A DNA stretch of 64,000 bases from Paragonimus westermani (GCA_008508345.1 QNGE01001248.1:23241-87240); one strand, 5' to 3'. Shown: positions 13,152 to 26,965, numbered from the stretch's first letter. A program made the numbers and translations. The notes: generated by a model not told the origin, from the letters alone.

Positions 13152-16100
13152 TTCTTCCCTTCGTCAAGCCGTCAAGCCTCTACGCGAATCAATAGCTTTT
13201 TGCTGTCCTTGGTGATGAAAATTACTAGTTAACAGTAGTTAGTCAGTTATGGTTACCTCGTGTCTTTGGCGTCATTGTGTCACAATGTTGATTTAATTTG
13301 TACCTATGACGTGGTCGATGTCACGTGGCCAGACCGTTTGTTTCTCACTATCTCTCTTGACAACACTACACGGAGATGGGCAGTGCTTTTATGATAAGGA
13401 CTGAGATGTGCGCCACTGTGATAATGGTAAGTTGAATCATGAAGGTTGGTTTTGACCGAGAAGAAACGGGACACGCATATTGACTAACATTTTCGAGTTC
13501 TGACTTAGAAGTGCCTCCTGAAAATTCGTATTTGGGGTCGACACAGTTTACTTCAACTACAAACAAGGAAACCTTTCGTTTTCGGATTGGTGGTTTTATA
13601 ATTAGCTCGCGTCCTGTGGCTGCCTCTTGTGCCAATGTTGAAACGGATTAATTTTTAATACATGAAGGTACTCATAGAAAAAGATTCTACTACTTCTGTA
13701 ACCTGTGTATTGCAGTGTACCGCAGCTGCGTACCGTCCCTTGTTAACATTAGGGGACAGAAGTCAAATGATTTTTTAACTGTTCTGTCTGCTAAAGAAGG
13801 TAAAACTTTGTAAATGTGCTAGTGACCACAATCTGAACGCTATGTGAAGTCTGATCTCTCCTTGTTGTTGACCTTAAGAACACTGCAGTCGTCACTAGGA
13901 TCATTGAGGTCAATGCATTGTCAGTATGGACGTTCAGTCAGGTAGAGCTAGGCCTGTTGGAGCGGTCGAAATCTTTTACTAACAATTGTGTGTGGAATGA
14001 CGGTTGAACTCCGTTACGGTTATTTCTAAGTGGAAAGAAGTGCTTTTTTTACTTTGGTTGCTCTTTCTTCAGAGTTTCGTAACTTCAAATTTCTTACTCA
14101 CTCTCAACATGGAAAATCCTGTTTACAAGACCTGAATACTAGCTAACAGTTATGTTTTTATTTGGAATCACTTGTTCTGGTACTATAAGCCTGTGGTTTC
14201 CGGCATCATTCGTATATATAGCTGACCAGCAGCGTCAGTACCACTCACTAAAATCATGAACGTTTATCTGGTAATTTCATCCTCAGACACCTCGGTTAGT
14301 TTCGCTCTTGGTTATACCTCACCAAATTTTATACAGTGGCAAGACAAATTAGTAATGACTGCAACCGTCTTTGTTTACGCAAACAAATATGATGGAACAA
14401 AAGCTGTTCCTGTTCCTATTTCAAGCACTGCTTGCAGATTCTGCAGTCGCAAGCTGAGGGGTCTCAGTATAATAGATTAACGTTTTTATCACAAATTTAT
14501 TATGGTTTAGAAATAAATCTAAGTAGACCCAACTGGAATTTATATGCCTAAGTGTGAGACAATTCATACAGCAAGTCAGCACAGATAGCTTGTGAATTTG
14601 GTCACAGGGTTACATTTCCTAGCAACACAGCTGCACAAGATGGAAAGTGAATATTAAAAGGTAGTGGCAATCAGACTAGCTGTGATTACCAATAGTAGCG
14701 TTGGTCATTTCGGTGGAAGTAAATGCGAACCTTTTGACTATACAAGGCAATAAGCCGAATGCTTTTACGCTATAATATTGTGCCAGATGTTTCAAACGGA
14801 ACAGCGATCCGATACTCTCACTTCATTACTGGTGATGCACGGTATTTCTTATCTGACCAGACACTATGTGATGCACGCACTGTGGCCAATGTCGAGTGAA
14901 GTTCGTTAAAAAGAGCGGAACACTGGGTCCCATTTGACAACCTCATTAAAGAAAAAAGAAGTTACACAGCACATTCACATCAAGCATTAAATGACGGACA
15001 CCGCAGCTATTATATGAGTTGCCTCAACCAATTTCCTTCACACAGCGCCTGATGCTGAGTTCGACTGGGACATGCAGCGGTTTTCCTTCAAATGTGACTT
15101 TTTTCGTCGAAGTTTTGTCTATAATGAAAATCTGACTGAGAGTTAAAGTATTTGCTTAAAATTGTTGCGAGAATAACTGAGTGACCTGAAGCCTAATATG
15201 AGTGCAAAAAATGCTACGATGATCCTCACTAGTACTGCACTCAATTCTCGGGTATAAAATAGCCTCTTACGATGACAGTTCGACGAAATTTGCAGCTGGC
15301 TGGCATGAACGATATTTTCTTATAGGACTAGCATCTTGTCTTCAGTATGAGGAAATGCTTATTTATGAGTTATTCCAGGTTTCCGGCTGTTCACTGCAGT
15401 GATATTTCTAGACGTTCGCCCGAACGGAGTGTTAAATTTACTTTGTGTCAGTAGTCAGAGCTGTTGAGGAAAATAAATATCAAACCTCAGGACTCAGTAA
15501 CAGAAACCCGTTGAAGGACAACTAATTGGGAGGATTATTTACTGAAGCTAATAACGTACTGAATGCTGTCATATACCAGATAACCACATAATCTGTCCAG
15601 ATAGTGTACAACCCTCAACATATGCATCTATTCTTAAAACTCTGGAAAAACGTATAAAAATGTGGCACGGTCCCATTCTACTCCCGGTTAGATTAACCGA
15701 GCCGCGCTCGTTTGCTTTCAGTTTCCAGTGAGTTGCTTTCGTAACGTTCTTGGATACAACGTAAATCATAGGGGTACACGTGTTATGCGAGTGTGTGTTT
15801 TGTCGTGTTTGTTGGTGTTTGCTGTTTTCTCATCTTAAACATGTTTCACTTATGGTAGTTTAATTGTATGTAGGTAACCGGCGCTGAGATGACCGAAACC
15901 CCTTTCTCCATTGTGCAGACGTAAGCGGTGTTTTGTCGTATCTTACCAAACACCTAACTGTAAGGAGGCATGGGGCGAATCAGCGGTCACCTAAGCTTAG
16001 AAATACACGACGTGCAACAGAATGGAGGCGGTGGGAGAAACCGTTCCGTTTTAACGATGGGAGCCACGATACTTATCTGCAAACGCAGCATAAACTAGAG

Positions 16101-16652
16101 ACCTAGTGCCCAGTAGGACAAACACATGGCTTAAACGTTCGGAAATTACAACAACATTAATCACAGGAAAACGTGTTGCTCCACACTCAGCCCTGTAAAG
16201 TCATACGTTAGCTGTTCCCGGTTTAACTTTTCGGCCCCACCGACCACCCGAGTCTTCTATTCTCCTTTACATTTTTCGCCGATTAGAATACCAAAAAATA
16301 GACGAGTTAGCAAACGTTTCAAGTGTTATGGTAAGTAATTTATACCAACAAACAAGCCGCTATGTCAGAATGAACCGTCTGTGCGTGCGGTTGAAAAAAA
16401 GGCGTTTAGAGATTAGGTTCTCCTAATCCGAGCAAAAACATCTTAGTTGACTTGCCAAACAGAGATAACCATCCATTTATGAACACCACTTTGTTGCGTA
16501 GCATTTTTGGTTTCTACTTTGGTTGGGAATAGCACAGTAATAAGACGTGAATGGATTTTTCTGAACATATCTTACAGAGATTCGTAACTTCTAAATCAAT
16601 AGAAGAGTCGGACTGTGCTTTCTAGTAGCCTAGTCTTGCGAACGGTTTGGGC

Positions 16653-16658
16653 TATATA

Positions 16659-16691
<33 letters not shown>
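16653..16691. repeat. TA-rich microsatellite
   Basis: Nearly uninterrupted alternating T and A with single G and C interruptions, forming an imperfect palindrome. Open frames read through it encode only Tyr/Ile runs and are not genes. Confidence 0.9.
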
Positions 16692-19600
16692 GCATTGAGC
16701 AGAGATCAGAAGATTATACGTGAATATATATGATGACATCGAACGCGGTTCTACAAATACCATAATAGACATTTCAAATGAAGTCACCTACGGCCAGGTT
16801 TACAAACTCATATGAAAGTACAGGGGAAACACGTGATAAATCGTCCAGTTAATTTGGACGGTAAGATAGGTAGTGCCTTGCCGCCACTCACTTAAACCAA
16901 TACAATATACTGCCGGATACAGCTCAGTCGTTTGCGGCTGACTTAAAGTTTATGGAAATCAAATAAATTTTCGTGTATCAAACGGCTGTGAGTACGGGCA
17001 GATGGTACGAACCGACCAACGATGTTAAATTCGGAGATAAAAGTATAGTACTACAAACACATAAGTAGGGTAAAAGTTAAATGTGGAATTGGAATTCATA
17101 GTGGCTATATTCTTCGTCTCATCGGTTGTAGCTGGCACGAACAGACTACAAAAGACAAATATCCGAGCTTATAATTTTAGTTTCCGTTTACTTACCCATA
17201 GCACGCCTGAACCTATCAGACATACAGCAGAAATTGTTAGTTCTGATCGTCCTTGATGATTCCAACTTTCAAGTTAATCTGGTTCAGTCAACCAATCATG
17301 AATCACACAAGGCCACTGCGGTCGGTTGTAACACCGAAGATTACTCCAAGAAGCTATATAAAGACCGACAGAATTGTGAGTAAGGGAGGGAGAAAAAGCA
17401 AAAGTGCCAACAGTAGTAAAAACCCTTAATGTAAGCTTGATGATTAAATTGATGTAATGGAATAAGTGGCAAAACGGAGCGGTCACTTGAGATAGCCTCC
17501 ACAGGTGTCTTCAGACAGTGATACTACTGGTCGTGTATTTCTCAGTTTGCTACGCCATAACCATGATCACGTGCAAGTTACCTAGGAGAAGTGTGGAATC
17601 TTCTGCCCAGTGGGCCAGTGAAAAATGAAGCAACGACTATATTAGAGTGGTGCAACTTGTCTAGTATGCAAACAACGGTTGTGGTCGCAAATACGTGAAT
17701 TGTGTAAATATTCCAAACTTACAAATTCAACGTTTCAGGAATTTCAGTAAAAACCTCTGTCTTGACATTTGTCAACGCTGAGAACGGAACAGTCAAGTGA
17801 CTTAAAAAAATGAGCCTCCAACAAAGTCCACTCTTCTTAAACGGGCCATCCTTTTTAGTCTTATGGCTGTTGCTATGACTAAAAATGGCACTGACTACAG
17901 AGGTCACCTAAAACATAAGTGGTTCTGACCAACCCCTAGTCTACTTTCTACCACCATTTGCACGTACGGAGTCATCAATATTCGGTGGAGTGGCTTTGTT
18001 GTGTTTGTTACCTAGGCTACAATTCTGCACTTGTTTGTTCCTATTGCATCCGGAAAATTGTGAATACATTTTGCTGCCTGTTACACTACTGTAAACAAAA
18101 TTGTTCTTCAAGTATCATTTACTTGCGACAATGATCCAATAATTGTCGATGATGGTCGGAACGAGCAGTTATGTTACAATGCAAATCAAATGACAAGACA
18201 CATAAACTAATGTTGAGTTACAGATAACAACGGACCACACATATAGCCCACAGGGTCCACAAAATAAGCAATAGGGATTAAGTAGTCCTGAAAGCTTAGA
18301 GTTCGGATAAGTGGGGTAAGTAAAAAATATGCGAGACAAGCGTGGCTATGCCGTACTACATGCAAGTGGATTGTTGGTGAACATAGGCTCAAATACACAC
18401 AAAATATCACCATACCCGAACAAATGCAGTTTAACTGAAGACTTAATGAGTGATGAAGCGGTGGTTGGTGATTTCCACAGCTAGTAGAGGCTTGTTCGAT
18501 GTGAGTAACAGGACTGAACATTGTATATGTAGAACTGTCACGCATGAACACTCTTGCCGTAGACCAGGCATCTGGCCCCCAAGTCAGCATAATGGTAATT
18601 GGTGCGGACATCGCTGACTGCTTTTGTGGTAAAAATGACTCTGTTGCTGTAGTCAGTATTTTCACTGCATTCTCGTGAATATTTTGGTAGAACCATCTAC
18701 CTCATATGCCAGCCTTCATGTCTTGGCTTGCGAATTGGTGGACTATATTCAAGTTTGCATGTGATTTTCTTCCAGACGTGGGCATAGCCAGCATTTCTTC
18801 TGTGAAGTAGGTAGCCGCTTGCGTGGTAAATAGTGTTCAAAGCTCAAAATATTTCAACGTTCCCATTTTTATTTGCAGTGTTTAACTTGCCCTATTTCAA
18901 GAATCAGTTAGATGGGTATACCATTCGGCTGGTCGGTGAGTCGTCAGAGCCAACCCACGCGTGCTGCCTTTAGTGTTATTTACGCGAATGACCGAATTCA
19001 AAATTCTTAAATTGAAAACTATCAGCTATACAGACCTCTCCCGGCACTCCCAAATGAACAATAGTGTTTTATCCCCAGAAGTTTATCCAGCACGGTAGAT
19101 TCCCAAAAAAGAATGTAGGTGACAACCTACCCGAAGTGGGGATTTGCACATCCACAACGGGTTTACACCGTGTTTCTATAAGGTTATTCCATAGGCAGTA
19201 CTGACAACGATGGTGAAGTTTCGGCATAATATATGACCATAGCTGAATAACTTTTTCAAACTCAAAAGCGTTTGGGATAATCTGATTTATGCGCCCAGGT
19301 AGTCAACGCGAAAAAATAAAAGGCTTCAGCTGCTGAAGTGTGTTGTCTGCTCCTGTTTTATATCAGAAGCAGCCACGCCCTTGAATTCGTTCCTGTCATC
19401 CAGTTTTTCTTTGTGTGATAGCCGTAATTCACTTCGCTTTTCTACCAGGGCAAGTACACAGTTGTTAGGTCGGATCTGGTAAATCTAATACATTAACCAC
19501 ATGTGCGGAATGGTTTTTGGTCTTTGTTTCCTTGGGTCAAAAACTTAATCACTGTGCAATTCACTGTCCACCAAAAAGATATGCATGTCATTCGAGTTGA

Positions 19601-20462
19601 GTGTCAAAAAGTGTCTTTGAAGTACAAGTAATGGTTTTTAGTTTTTCCGTTGAATTTCCAATGGAACTGCTCTAGGACTAACTCAGAAGTGTTCAGCCGA
19701 GAAGAAAGTGTTCCGGGTTTCATAGAGATGGGCACAATGAAAAAGGAGACGGACGTTCGCTCAACACATTTATCAACCTAGTGACCTAGCCTGACCACAC
19801 TGTTCACTCAGCTTACAGTCAAAACCTAGGAAACCTTTTTAGCTAAATGGAGAACTCAGAAGCATTGATAATAACTACAGTGTCTCGTAACGTGCCCCAG
19901 ATATTTAGTATCCACTTTGCCAAACACACCCTTTTCAGAGTTGGCCCTAAATCCATGAGATGGAAAAAATTCAGCACAGCTTGAAGACTGGTATCACCTC
20001 AAAAATTAGACAATCCGATTGTAGCCCCCTGTAAACAGTACCTCTACGATATCCAGAGTAAGAGTTTATCATAACTATGAGCCTAGTCAAGATTGTCTAA
20101 CCCAAACACACTGATAACATCTTGTGTTAGGACAATCATTCGGATTTTGGAAAAAAAGTTAACAGTTAGCGGTCCGCAGTCAGCAACATACGACAACCAC
20201 TTTGAGTTAAAGCAGTTGTACACAAGTGGAACTGAGAACAGACAGAGCCACCACTTTTTCAAGGTTGTTTGATGGACAACTGATTTATCTGAAAGAGGCC
20301 TGCAGCGCTCAGGCGTATGAGGTAAAAGTAATGTGTCTATCCAACTGCTGTTGAGATGCACACAAACACAAGCTAGCGGAGATCCACAACATTTGTGCTC
20401 TCCTTGGTTTGACTGCACTGATGCGCAATAGGCTGTAAATGGTTATTTTGCACATAGTATAT

Positions 20463-20480
20463 CTATGTATGTATGTATGC
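20463..20480. repeat. (TATG)n microsatellite
   Basis: About four units of a tatg tetranucleotide. Confidence 0.7.
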
Positions 20481-21159
20481 ATGGGATGAATAGAACTCAT
20501 CTCACTTTGATGGTTTAGCATCATACCGGCCTTTGCTACATGATCAAAAGCTACAGTTTATCGTTGTGCATGACGAAATTGAACTGCCACCTCCCATATT
20601 TGTAAAGAAACAGGATGAAAAACTGAAGATGGAGAGGCGGACGCGGCATTAGCAGGAAGAACTGTCCCAAAAAAAATTAGTAGGGAAGTTCAAATGGAAG
20701 GTAGCATGACTAGCTTGTGTAAACTAAATCTGATCGGCCCCTCCACGGATCTACTTGAAAAAGAAAACAAACACTGCAGTGGGTCTCGGAATATACTCGT
20801 TTACAGTCAGCATTGGTTGGCTATTGAGAGTCTGGAAGGGTTATTCCATTGATTCATTGATACTAATCATTATACTCCACTAAGCGCTAACCTCCATACA
20901 AGGGTCACATACAGCCGTCCCAAAAGGTGTTTATTACTCAGGTGGACCGATGTATTACTTATTCACCTTGGAGCTAAAATTGACTCGGCATAAGTCTGTT
21001 TTGAAATGCACTATTTCCACTCTTTTTACACTCAACTCCACTGTAATGCTGTTGAAGGATATCGAAACTTTCAGTCGATCTTAGCAGCCAATATAAATCC
21101 ACGATTTAGGGGTTTTCTGTAAGGTCGTTTGAAGACCCAAGTTTGCACCTAGTATTTGG

Positions 21160-21199
21160 TATTTTAATTCCGATGGATTCAAACAATGGAATTAAAATA
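21160..21199. repeat. Perfect 12-bp AT-rich inverted repeat
   Basis: The sequence tattttaattcc at 21160-21171 is exactly complementary to ggaattaaaata at 21188-21199, with a 16-nt loop. It could be the core of a small foldback remnant. No terminal repeat or target duplication is obvious around it. Confidence 0.6.
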
Positions 21200-23574
21200 T
21201 TTCCATAGCTTTTAATCCTCAACAACCATTCAAAGCCATTTTACTCTGTTGTTATCAGTTCAACGGACCATTTTCAAGTAAAAGATGACTAAATGTGGAC
21301 ACTTACCAACCCAGGATACACACGGAAAATCCGTGAATGAAATTTTTCGTTATACGTCTACTTTACCACAAATATTAACTAATGCGTCAAAAACTTTGTG
21401 ATTAGTACTTGAATTGATCTGAGTCAAATTACCGTAGACAGGTATAACTTCATTTCATGAGTTGTGTTATTTTCACTGACAGTTCATTACCGTGTGAGTC
21501 ACAAAAGATCATGATAAAAAATTTATGATTAACAACTTTTCAAACCGATCCTTATTAGAATGGTCGATTACTCTTAGTCTTTACCCCTTTTTATGTTGGT
21601 GATCTATGCAGAAAGCTCGCTGCTGATAACTGGTTTTATGTGAAGGCTGAACAATATCTTGTAGTCAGCTCACCACCCATTGTCTAATACGCGTAGCTAT
21701 AACGATCCAGGCCCAACCCTGTCCACGTGCTTTATCTATCAAACACGGGGTATTATGCTGCCGCTAACGTTATCTTACCAGTTGAGTTGAGCAAATGATA
21801 AGACTTGTCAAAGTGGTATAATCAATGGGGATGTCAGCCATATGTATGAGTCATCATTTCAAAAGTAAGAAGTATTCATTATCTTCGTTTAGGTCAATTG
21901 GCGTGAGGGCCTGAGTAGAGTGATCGTCCATCCTGAATGATTTTCGGTCCGTCACATGGACTGTAATAACTTCCTGTGTAAGGCGCGTGGAGCGGAAGTC
22001 AGTATATTCTGACTATACTATAATTATGGGTTCAACTGCCTTACACCAGTAACTATATTGCGCTCAACTTCTCTTTACTCGGAAGCAGTACAAAGTACCG
22101 ACTGTTGAATACTTTTCGTGAAGGAAGAGAATAATTGTATGTGTCAATTGTAGAGAATAAAAAAAGAAAACGGCATGGTTGTAATCGCAGGAATTCTCTA
22201 ATTTAGTAATTTGATTTTCACTGCAGATGTTGAACAGTTTCATGCACTTGCTTACCGACCCTTCCAAACTTAAGCGTGAAAGTGTGGTATAACAGTCGAA
22301 TGCCTTAAGTAGGCAGTCGCAGTCAATTATTAATCCCAGGTACATAAAAAGTCCCCGTTGTTCCATCGAGTGACTTTAACTCGTTACAATGATCACAACG
22401 GCCATGAGCTTCATTAGACATCACTCTGGCTGTAGCTGCTGTTCATTCCAAATTTGACGTTGAATAACAGAGGAAAAACTTACCGAGGAATATGGGAATG
22501 GATAAACCAAGGACAAGCGTAGGAATTAGAAGTGGTAATGAAGGGCCGCCATTGACTGCTGCACGTTATGTTCTCGGGTGACGTTTCGAGCCGATGTTTT
22601 AAGTAATCATGAGAACCTCATCCACGTAGACGACACCCACCCACTTTACTCAGTGGAAAAGCCAGGGTCTTCATATTATGCAGACTGACGAAGACAAACC
22701 GTGTTTCTTCCTCGTTAGTATCTCACCAGCTATGTTAAAAGCAGAGGGAATAGTGTTTTCTAAGTGTGTGACTGTCCGCAGTCTCCAACGAATAGCCTGC
22801 AATTAGGAACTTGGGGATGGAGACGACCTAGCCTTGAGGCAGTACTATACAACTTGAAGATTCGGAATACATTTTGTACAAGCTAACCCTTCACTCAACT
22901 TGTTCAGCATGGACTGCATGTTTTCAGTAGAGGCTGGACTTGTCGAACACCGGTAAAATTCGTCTACAAACTCAAATCCCGCTTACAAACTGCGCGTACA
23001 AGGATGTTAAGAGATTCACATTCCAATGAAACTCCTTTACGCAGGAGAAGGATCCACAGAAAGTTGCGAGCAGCCTAGAGGAAGGTCGAAAAAGACTATC
23101 GTTAGGTGGAAGTAAAATCAACACACTCTCGATCATGTGGGAGACCTACCCGTTGCTCACACAACCAACTTTCATTGGGTTTAGCAAAGCGAGGTGACGT
23201 AAGCCCAGTAAATAATGTCAACCATTCAAGCCGGTTAACCCTCGGGATACTTAATGGGATAATATCGGACAGATAAATGTTCAACATTCACTCAACATCA
23301 ACCAGGAAATGGACAGATTCCCACAAGGGAAAGTAAAAAACAACAGCTAGTAAACCACTGTCCTCACGTTGACCACTGAACGAAAACTGTTGAAACGTTT
23401 TTCAAAAAAGTTAACAGTGAATGATAAAAGGTGGGAAAACAGGAGTGATAAGAACAGCTGTAACAGCCGCATACTCACATTGCAAATTAAGTCACAGGAG
23501 AGGAGATTTAGAGAACTATTCATATACGGTATCTTAGGGGAGGTTTCGAGGCAGTATTCAAAATAACTGTAGCA

Positions 23575-23755
23575 ACCGTTCAACCATTCAAGCAGACGGA
23601 TATTGAAGTTAAAATCTCTCATTATGGGAAGTAGGTCTCGCTTGGGCATTAGGCCACTAATTTGGAAAGTAAGTTCAGGTGAATTAAACAGTAATCATTA
23701 TATTCGATGGCTGACAGATCTGGTTGTGGGTGATCGTATATGCGAAGAAGTTTGA
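23575..23755 (-). mobile_element. Remnant of a CR1-like non-LTR endonuclease domain
   Basis: Read on the minus strand, one frame gives YDHPQPDLSAIEYNDY, followed after a frame change by LLPIMRDFNFNIRL. This resembles the stretch of APE-type endonucleases in CR1-like retrotransposons, where a YRxP segment precedes the Mg-site motif GDFN by several dozen residues; here the Gly is replaced by Arg. A related sequence lies in the same orientation at 34591-34700, showing that this is a dispersed repeat. The frame is broken and no reverse transcriptase is seen nearby. Confidence 0.4.
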
Positions 23756-24023
23756 AGGTCAGGCTAAAGCTGCCAGTTCCGATTTTCATGCTTCGAAACA
23801 GATGTATATATTCACTGTGTTATTTCCAAATCCTAGCTTTTCACTGCAATGTACGTGCAGAATTATGTGGAGTTGCTGACTTCACTGACGATCTTTTCCA
23901 TTTGCAGCTTTTCAATGATGGTGCATGATAATTTCGTACAAGACATATTTGTTTCAGTTCTGGCTCAGCCGACAGACAATTGGCGTATCGAATCCATCAT
24001 TGTCCCTGATGTGCCCACTCGTA

Positions 24024-24253
24024 GTTGATTGCATCTGTCGCATACATGTAGAATTTCCAGTCGGCCCCTTTTGGAAGTAAGCACTAGATTCGAGTTTCAC
24101 TCACAGTGGAACTCGTCACTAGCCCATATGCTTGCCACGGCGAGGACTGGAACTCGGACGACGTTTTCATGAGACAACCGTGTAGACCACTGTGTCGCTG
24201 ACGTCACATTATGTACGACTGACCCAACATACACAGACGGTCAGCCACATTCG
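24024..24253 (-). repeat. tRNA-SINE-like arm, minus orientation (copy 2)
   Basis: It carries, in reverse complement, the family blocks: gttgattgcatctgtcgca, a block with tttccagtcggcccc, agcactagattcgag, cttgccacggcg and catgagacaaccgtg. It is followed directly by a short plus-oriented tail (24251-24287), so both ends of the composite are the same sequence in inverted orientation. Confidence 0.7.
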
Positions 24254-24287
24254 CATCAGATCAATTCTGGTTGATGTTCAACTTATA
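24251..24287 (+). repeat. Short plus-strand tail closing copy 2
   Basis: The segment reads cgcatcagatcaattctgg and then ttgatgttcaacttat. This matches the 3' tail of the plus arm in the other copies (gatcaa, then gtgagtgatgttcaactt). With the minus arm before it, it forms terminal inverted ends, the inner part of the plus arm being lost. Confidence 0.5.
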
Positions 24288-24594
24288 ACAAGTGAATCTT
24301 CCAATACACATTAGTAAGATTTTCTAGCCTTTTCGCAATCCACCTCACTACATCCTTCCAATAGGGCATTTCGAAATGCCTGATTAAAGTCGATGAAATA
24401 AACCATAAGACCCATTTCTGAAGCAATAATTCCGACAGGTTTTGTTGTGTCGTTACTAATGCCTACTACTGACTGTACTTTTGTTGAAATCCGCTCCTAG
24501 CCGTATGAGGTCGTCTTGTTAGTACTGCTGAAGACAAGTTGTAACTTGAATACCTATCAATTCCTCCGTCACAAGCTATCCTCACAGAACTTGT

Positions 24595-24660
24595 GGCTGA
24601 ATGGATAAGGGCTTAAGCTCACTACTCGATGGGTTCTGTCCTTCTTTTAGACAATTTTTA
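24595..24660 (+). repeat. Possible tRNA-derived SINE head fragment
   Basis: The stretch tgtggctgaatggataaggg resembles a pol III A box, and gatgggttctgtcc, about 35 nt downstream, resembles a degenerate B box. No cloverleaf folds around them. It is not clearly the same family as the foldback copies. Confidence 0.25.
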
Positions 24661-26079
24661 CGTGACGATTGGAAGCACAAAAAACCGGTCGTGAATTGCG
24701 CTTCAAAGCGATCATCAAGAAGTATCATGGTTCAAGCCTGTCAAAACATGTAAATGTGTGTAATTTGTCGACCCAGACAGGTTTACCAAGATTATGTTAC
24801 CACGTTCACAGAGCTCTCATTGCTCGTTCACTACAACTGGATTCATCAACGTGCTTCTCGTTCCTGTCCCACAGGAACGGCCCAGGGAGATGGATAAACA
24901 ATTCATATCTGAGTTTACGCGTGTTTCCGAGTTGATAGATTACGCTCGAAGCTTGACTGTAGTAACTTCATAATGGACAGCTGAGCTTATCGACGTCACG
25001 CTTAAAGCAGGGGTATTCTCACTTGGTTCCTTCTGGTTGGTACCTTTTCCGGTGATTAAATTGAATGAGGCGTGATCAAGATAAAGCAAAGACAAACAGC
25101 GCAATTATCCTTCTCCAAGCTTGGGATCAAAATTTGTCGGACGTTAGCCCGTTTGACTACGGCTGTAAAGTTGCTGCAAGTCGGCACTTGCTGATCTTTT
25201 GAGATGGTATGTAAATCGACAATCACAAGAAACTGCCAAGCGGTGTTGTCGTTTACACGTTTGCTTACAAAACTGGCACACTACCTATTTGTTATAGTGC
25301 TTGCTAGGTGTGATTAGTTGGAGCAAAATTAGAACACAGAACCTTTGTCGAAGGTCAGAATGCTTCTCGAGATGAATTGCTTAAAATGGTTATACAACTG
25401 GTTGATCCAGAATTGTACTCAGGTTGTCACTTAAGATCATATCGGTAAGCTTTGCTATGGGCTCTTATTACCTGACTTCAATATCTGACAGATGCTTAAC
25501 CTTGTTTGTATCGTCGTTTACCCTACAAAAATTTCCAATTTGTGTTACAGTCATATTTGTGATTGCAGTACGTAATCCTTTGGACCTGCAACAATTCTTG
25601 GTAAACTAGAGGACGGAGGGACCATAACATTTGCTTTCCTCTTGGTGGCCGCACAGGTGCAACTGTTGCAACAAGTCCACCTAAGCCAACTATTGTTTGG
25701 TTAAGTGGGAATGTCAAGGCGTCATGCCAGACCGCCTGGAGATTTTGTTGGACTTCCATTGACGACGAACCTTTAATTCTCGAGATAATCATTCTCTCGG
25801 GTGTTCTTAATAAGCTTAAGGATTTCAAAATACATCACCTTTCTACGGATTATCAGACAACTTTCGTGAGCGATGCCCCTAACTTGATTACCTTTCACTT
25901 TGTAATCAGTACACCGTTCTTATCAAAGAAACTAGGCCTCCAGAGTGTCGGCTAATCAGTCAAAGGTAAGAACGACTTCAGCTGCGACCAGAAATTGGTT
26001 TTTTCCACAATTATGTGCAGAACTTTCAGTTCATTCATCAATGATTAACAGTGAAAGATTTTGGTTTCGTGCAAATTAA
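24661..26079. other. Stretch without recognisable genes
   Basis: Only short open frames (up to about 100 codons) with no recognisable motifs. I see nothing else here. Confidence 0.45.
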
Positions 26080-26590
26080 ACACCACTCAAAATTGATCGC
26101 GGCTGTCCCACTCCTACAAACTTTCCAGCCATCTTCTTTCGAAAAGAATTACTATACCTATTCTCGTTCACGATGCGCCGATGTCAGTCTAACGTATCTC
26201 AGGTAACTGTATCCAGGAAAGCTAAGTTAGTTTACTCTTTGCGTTTGGCGGGACCGTGTCCTCTCACTGTGTAAGAGGCAACTAAACGTTGTGTTTTTCA
26301 GTCCACCCCTGTGTACATTAACCGTGCACTCCTGTTATACGCTAAAGTCTACCCGACTCCTTTGGGACAACTTAAGTTGACATCGAGACATCTCAAAATG
26401 GAAATGACATACATCGATGTTTTGTTCTTGTTAGGGCTGCACAGTAGTGCACATACTTGTCATGGGCTGGAGTGGATCTTTGGCTGTGCATTCATAGAGT
26501 ATCCGTGTTCATCACTGCACCATTAACTTCACATTAGGTGGGACTGAATCCTCTCATGTAAACATATAGCCACGTTCCTCTATCACACAT
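26080..26590 (-). repeat. tRNA-SINE-like arm, minus orientation, split by an insertion (copy 3, left)
   Basis: The tail half (caccactcaaaattgatcgc to about 26190) and the head half (cagtagtgcacatacttgt at 26442 to about 26590, including ttaacttcacattagg) together make one minus-oriented arm. About 250 bp of unrelated sequence (about 26190-26441) lies between them, and the short sequence cagt occurs at both edges. The plus arm follows from about 26655. Confidence 0.6.
26191..26441. mobile_element. Unidentified insertion inside a repeat arm
   Basis: This sequence interrupts an otherwise collinear repeat arm, so it entered after the repeat. It contains a good 3' splice-like sequence (gtgtttttcag at about 26302) with an open frame after it, but no domain is recognised and no terminal repeats are evident. 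Confidence 0.4.
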
Positions 26591-26654
26591 TAGTGATCAA
26601 AATATTCCCTGTCATGTTGTTGATTTCTCTGGTCTCCACTTGGAGAGAAGTCTT

Positions 26655-26965
26655 TGTCGATCAGAGTTAACAGGAGAGTTGTGGCGTGACCACTCGAGAC
26701 AATAGAGCAGACCGAACACTACACAAAGAAGAATGAGGTTGAGGGTCTACGTATGATGATTCAGTCACGCCTAGTGTGAGGTCAGTGACACTGGTCAAAA
26801 AGGTTGCCCCATAAAAGTATGGTCGGAGTTCTAGTCCTGGCCGTGGAAAGGGTATGCACTACTGACTAGTACCAATGTGAGCGAAACTCGAATCTAGTGC
26901 TTCTTTCTAAAAGCGGTTGACTGGAAGGTTTATTCACCGTCAGGCGGTCTCTGTAACCGCTGACT
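26655..26965 (+). repeat. tRNA-SINE-like arm, plus orientation (copy 3, right)
   Basis: It starts with spacer-type sequence (tcgatcagagttaacagg), then gattcagtcacgcctagtgtgaggtcagtg, an A-box region, tcggagttctagtcc in the B-box position, and actactgactag. It ends with cgactggaag-like and caccg tail sequence. It is diverged but collinear with the 32271-32500 arm. Confidence 0.65.

Larger units (their letters stand above)
11752..24023. other. Gene-poor stretch with hairpins, a TA microsatellite and CR1-like debris
   Basis: No gene is recognised. The longest open frame is 152 codons on the minus strand at 18207-18665; it matches nothing I know and is within what chance allows over 64 kb. Visible structure comprises an 11-bp perfect hairpin (13101-13151), a 15-bp palindrome (13273-13287), a TA-rich microsatellite near 16653-16691, a (TATG)n run at 20463-20480, a 12-bp AT-rich hairpin (21160-21199) and the endonuclease-like remnant at 23575-23755. 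Confidence 0.5.

Noticed and set aside
18207..18665. 152-codon minus-strand open frame
   Set aside because: No recognisable domain, no clear splice sites and composition like its surroundings. A frame of this length is plausible by chance in 64 kb read six ways.
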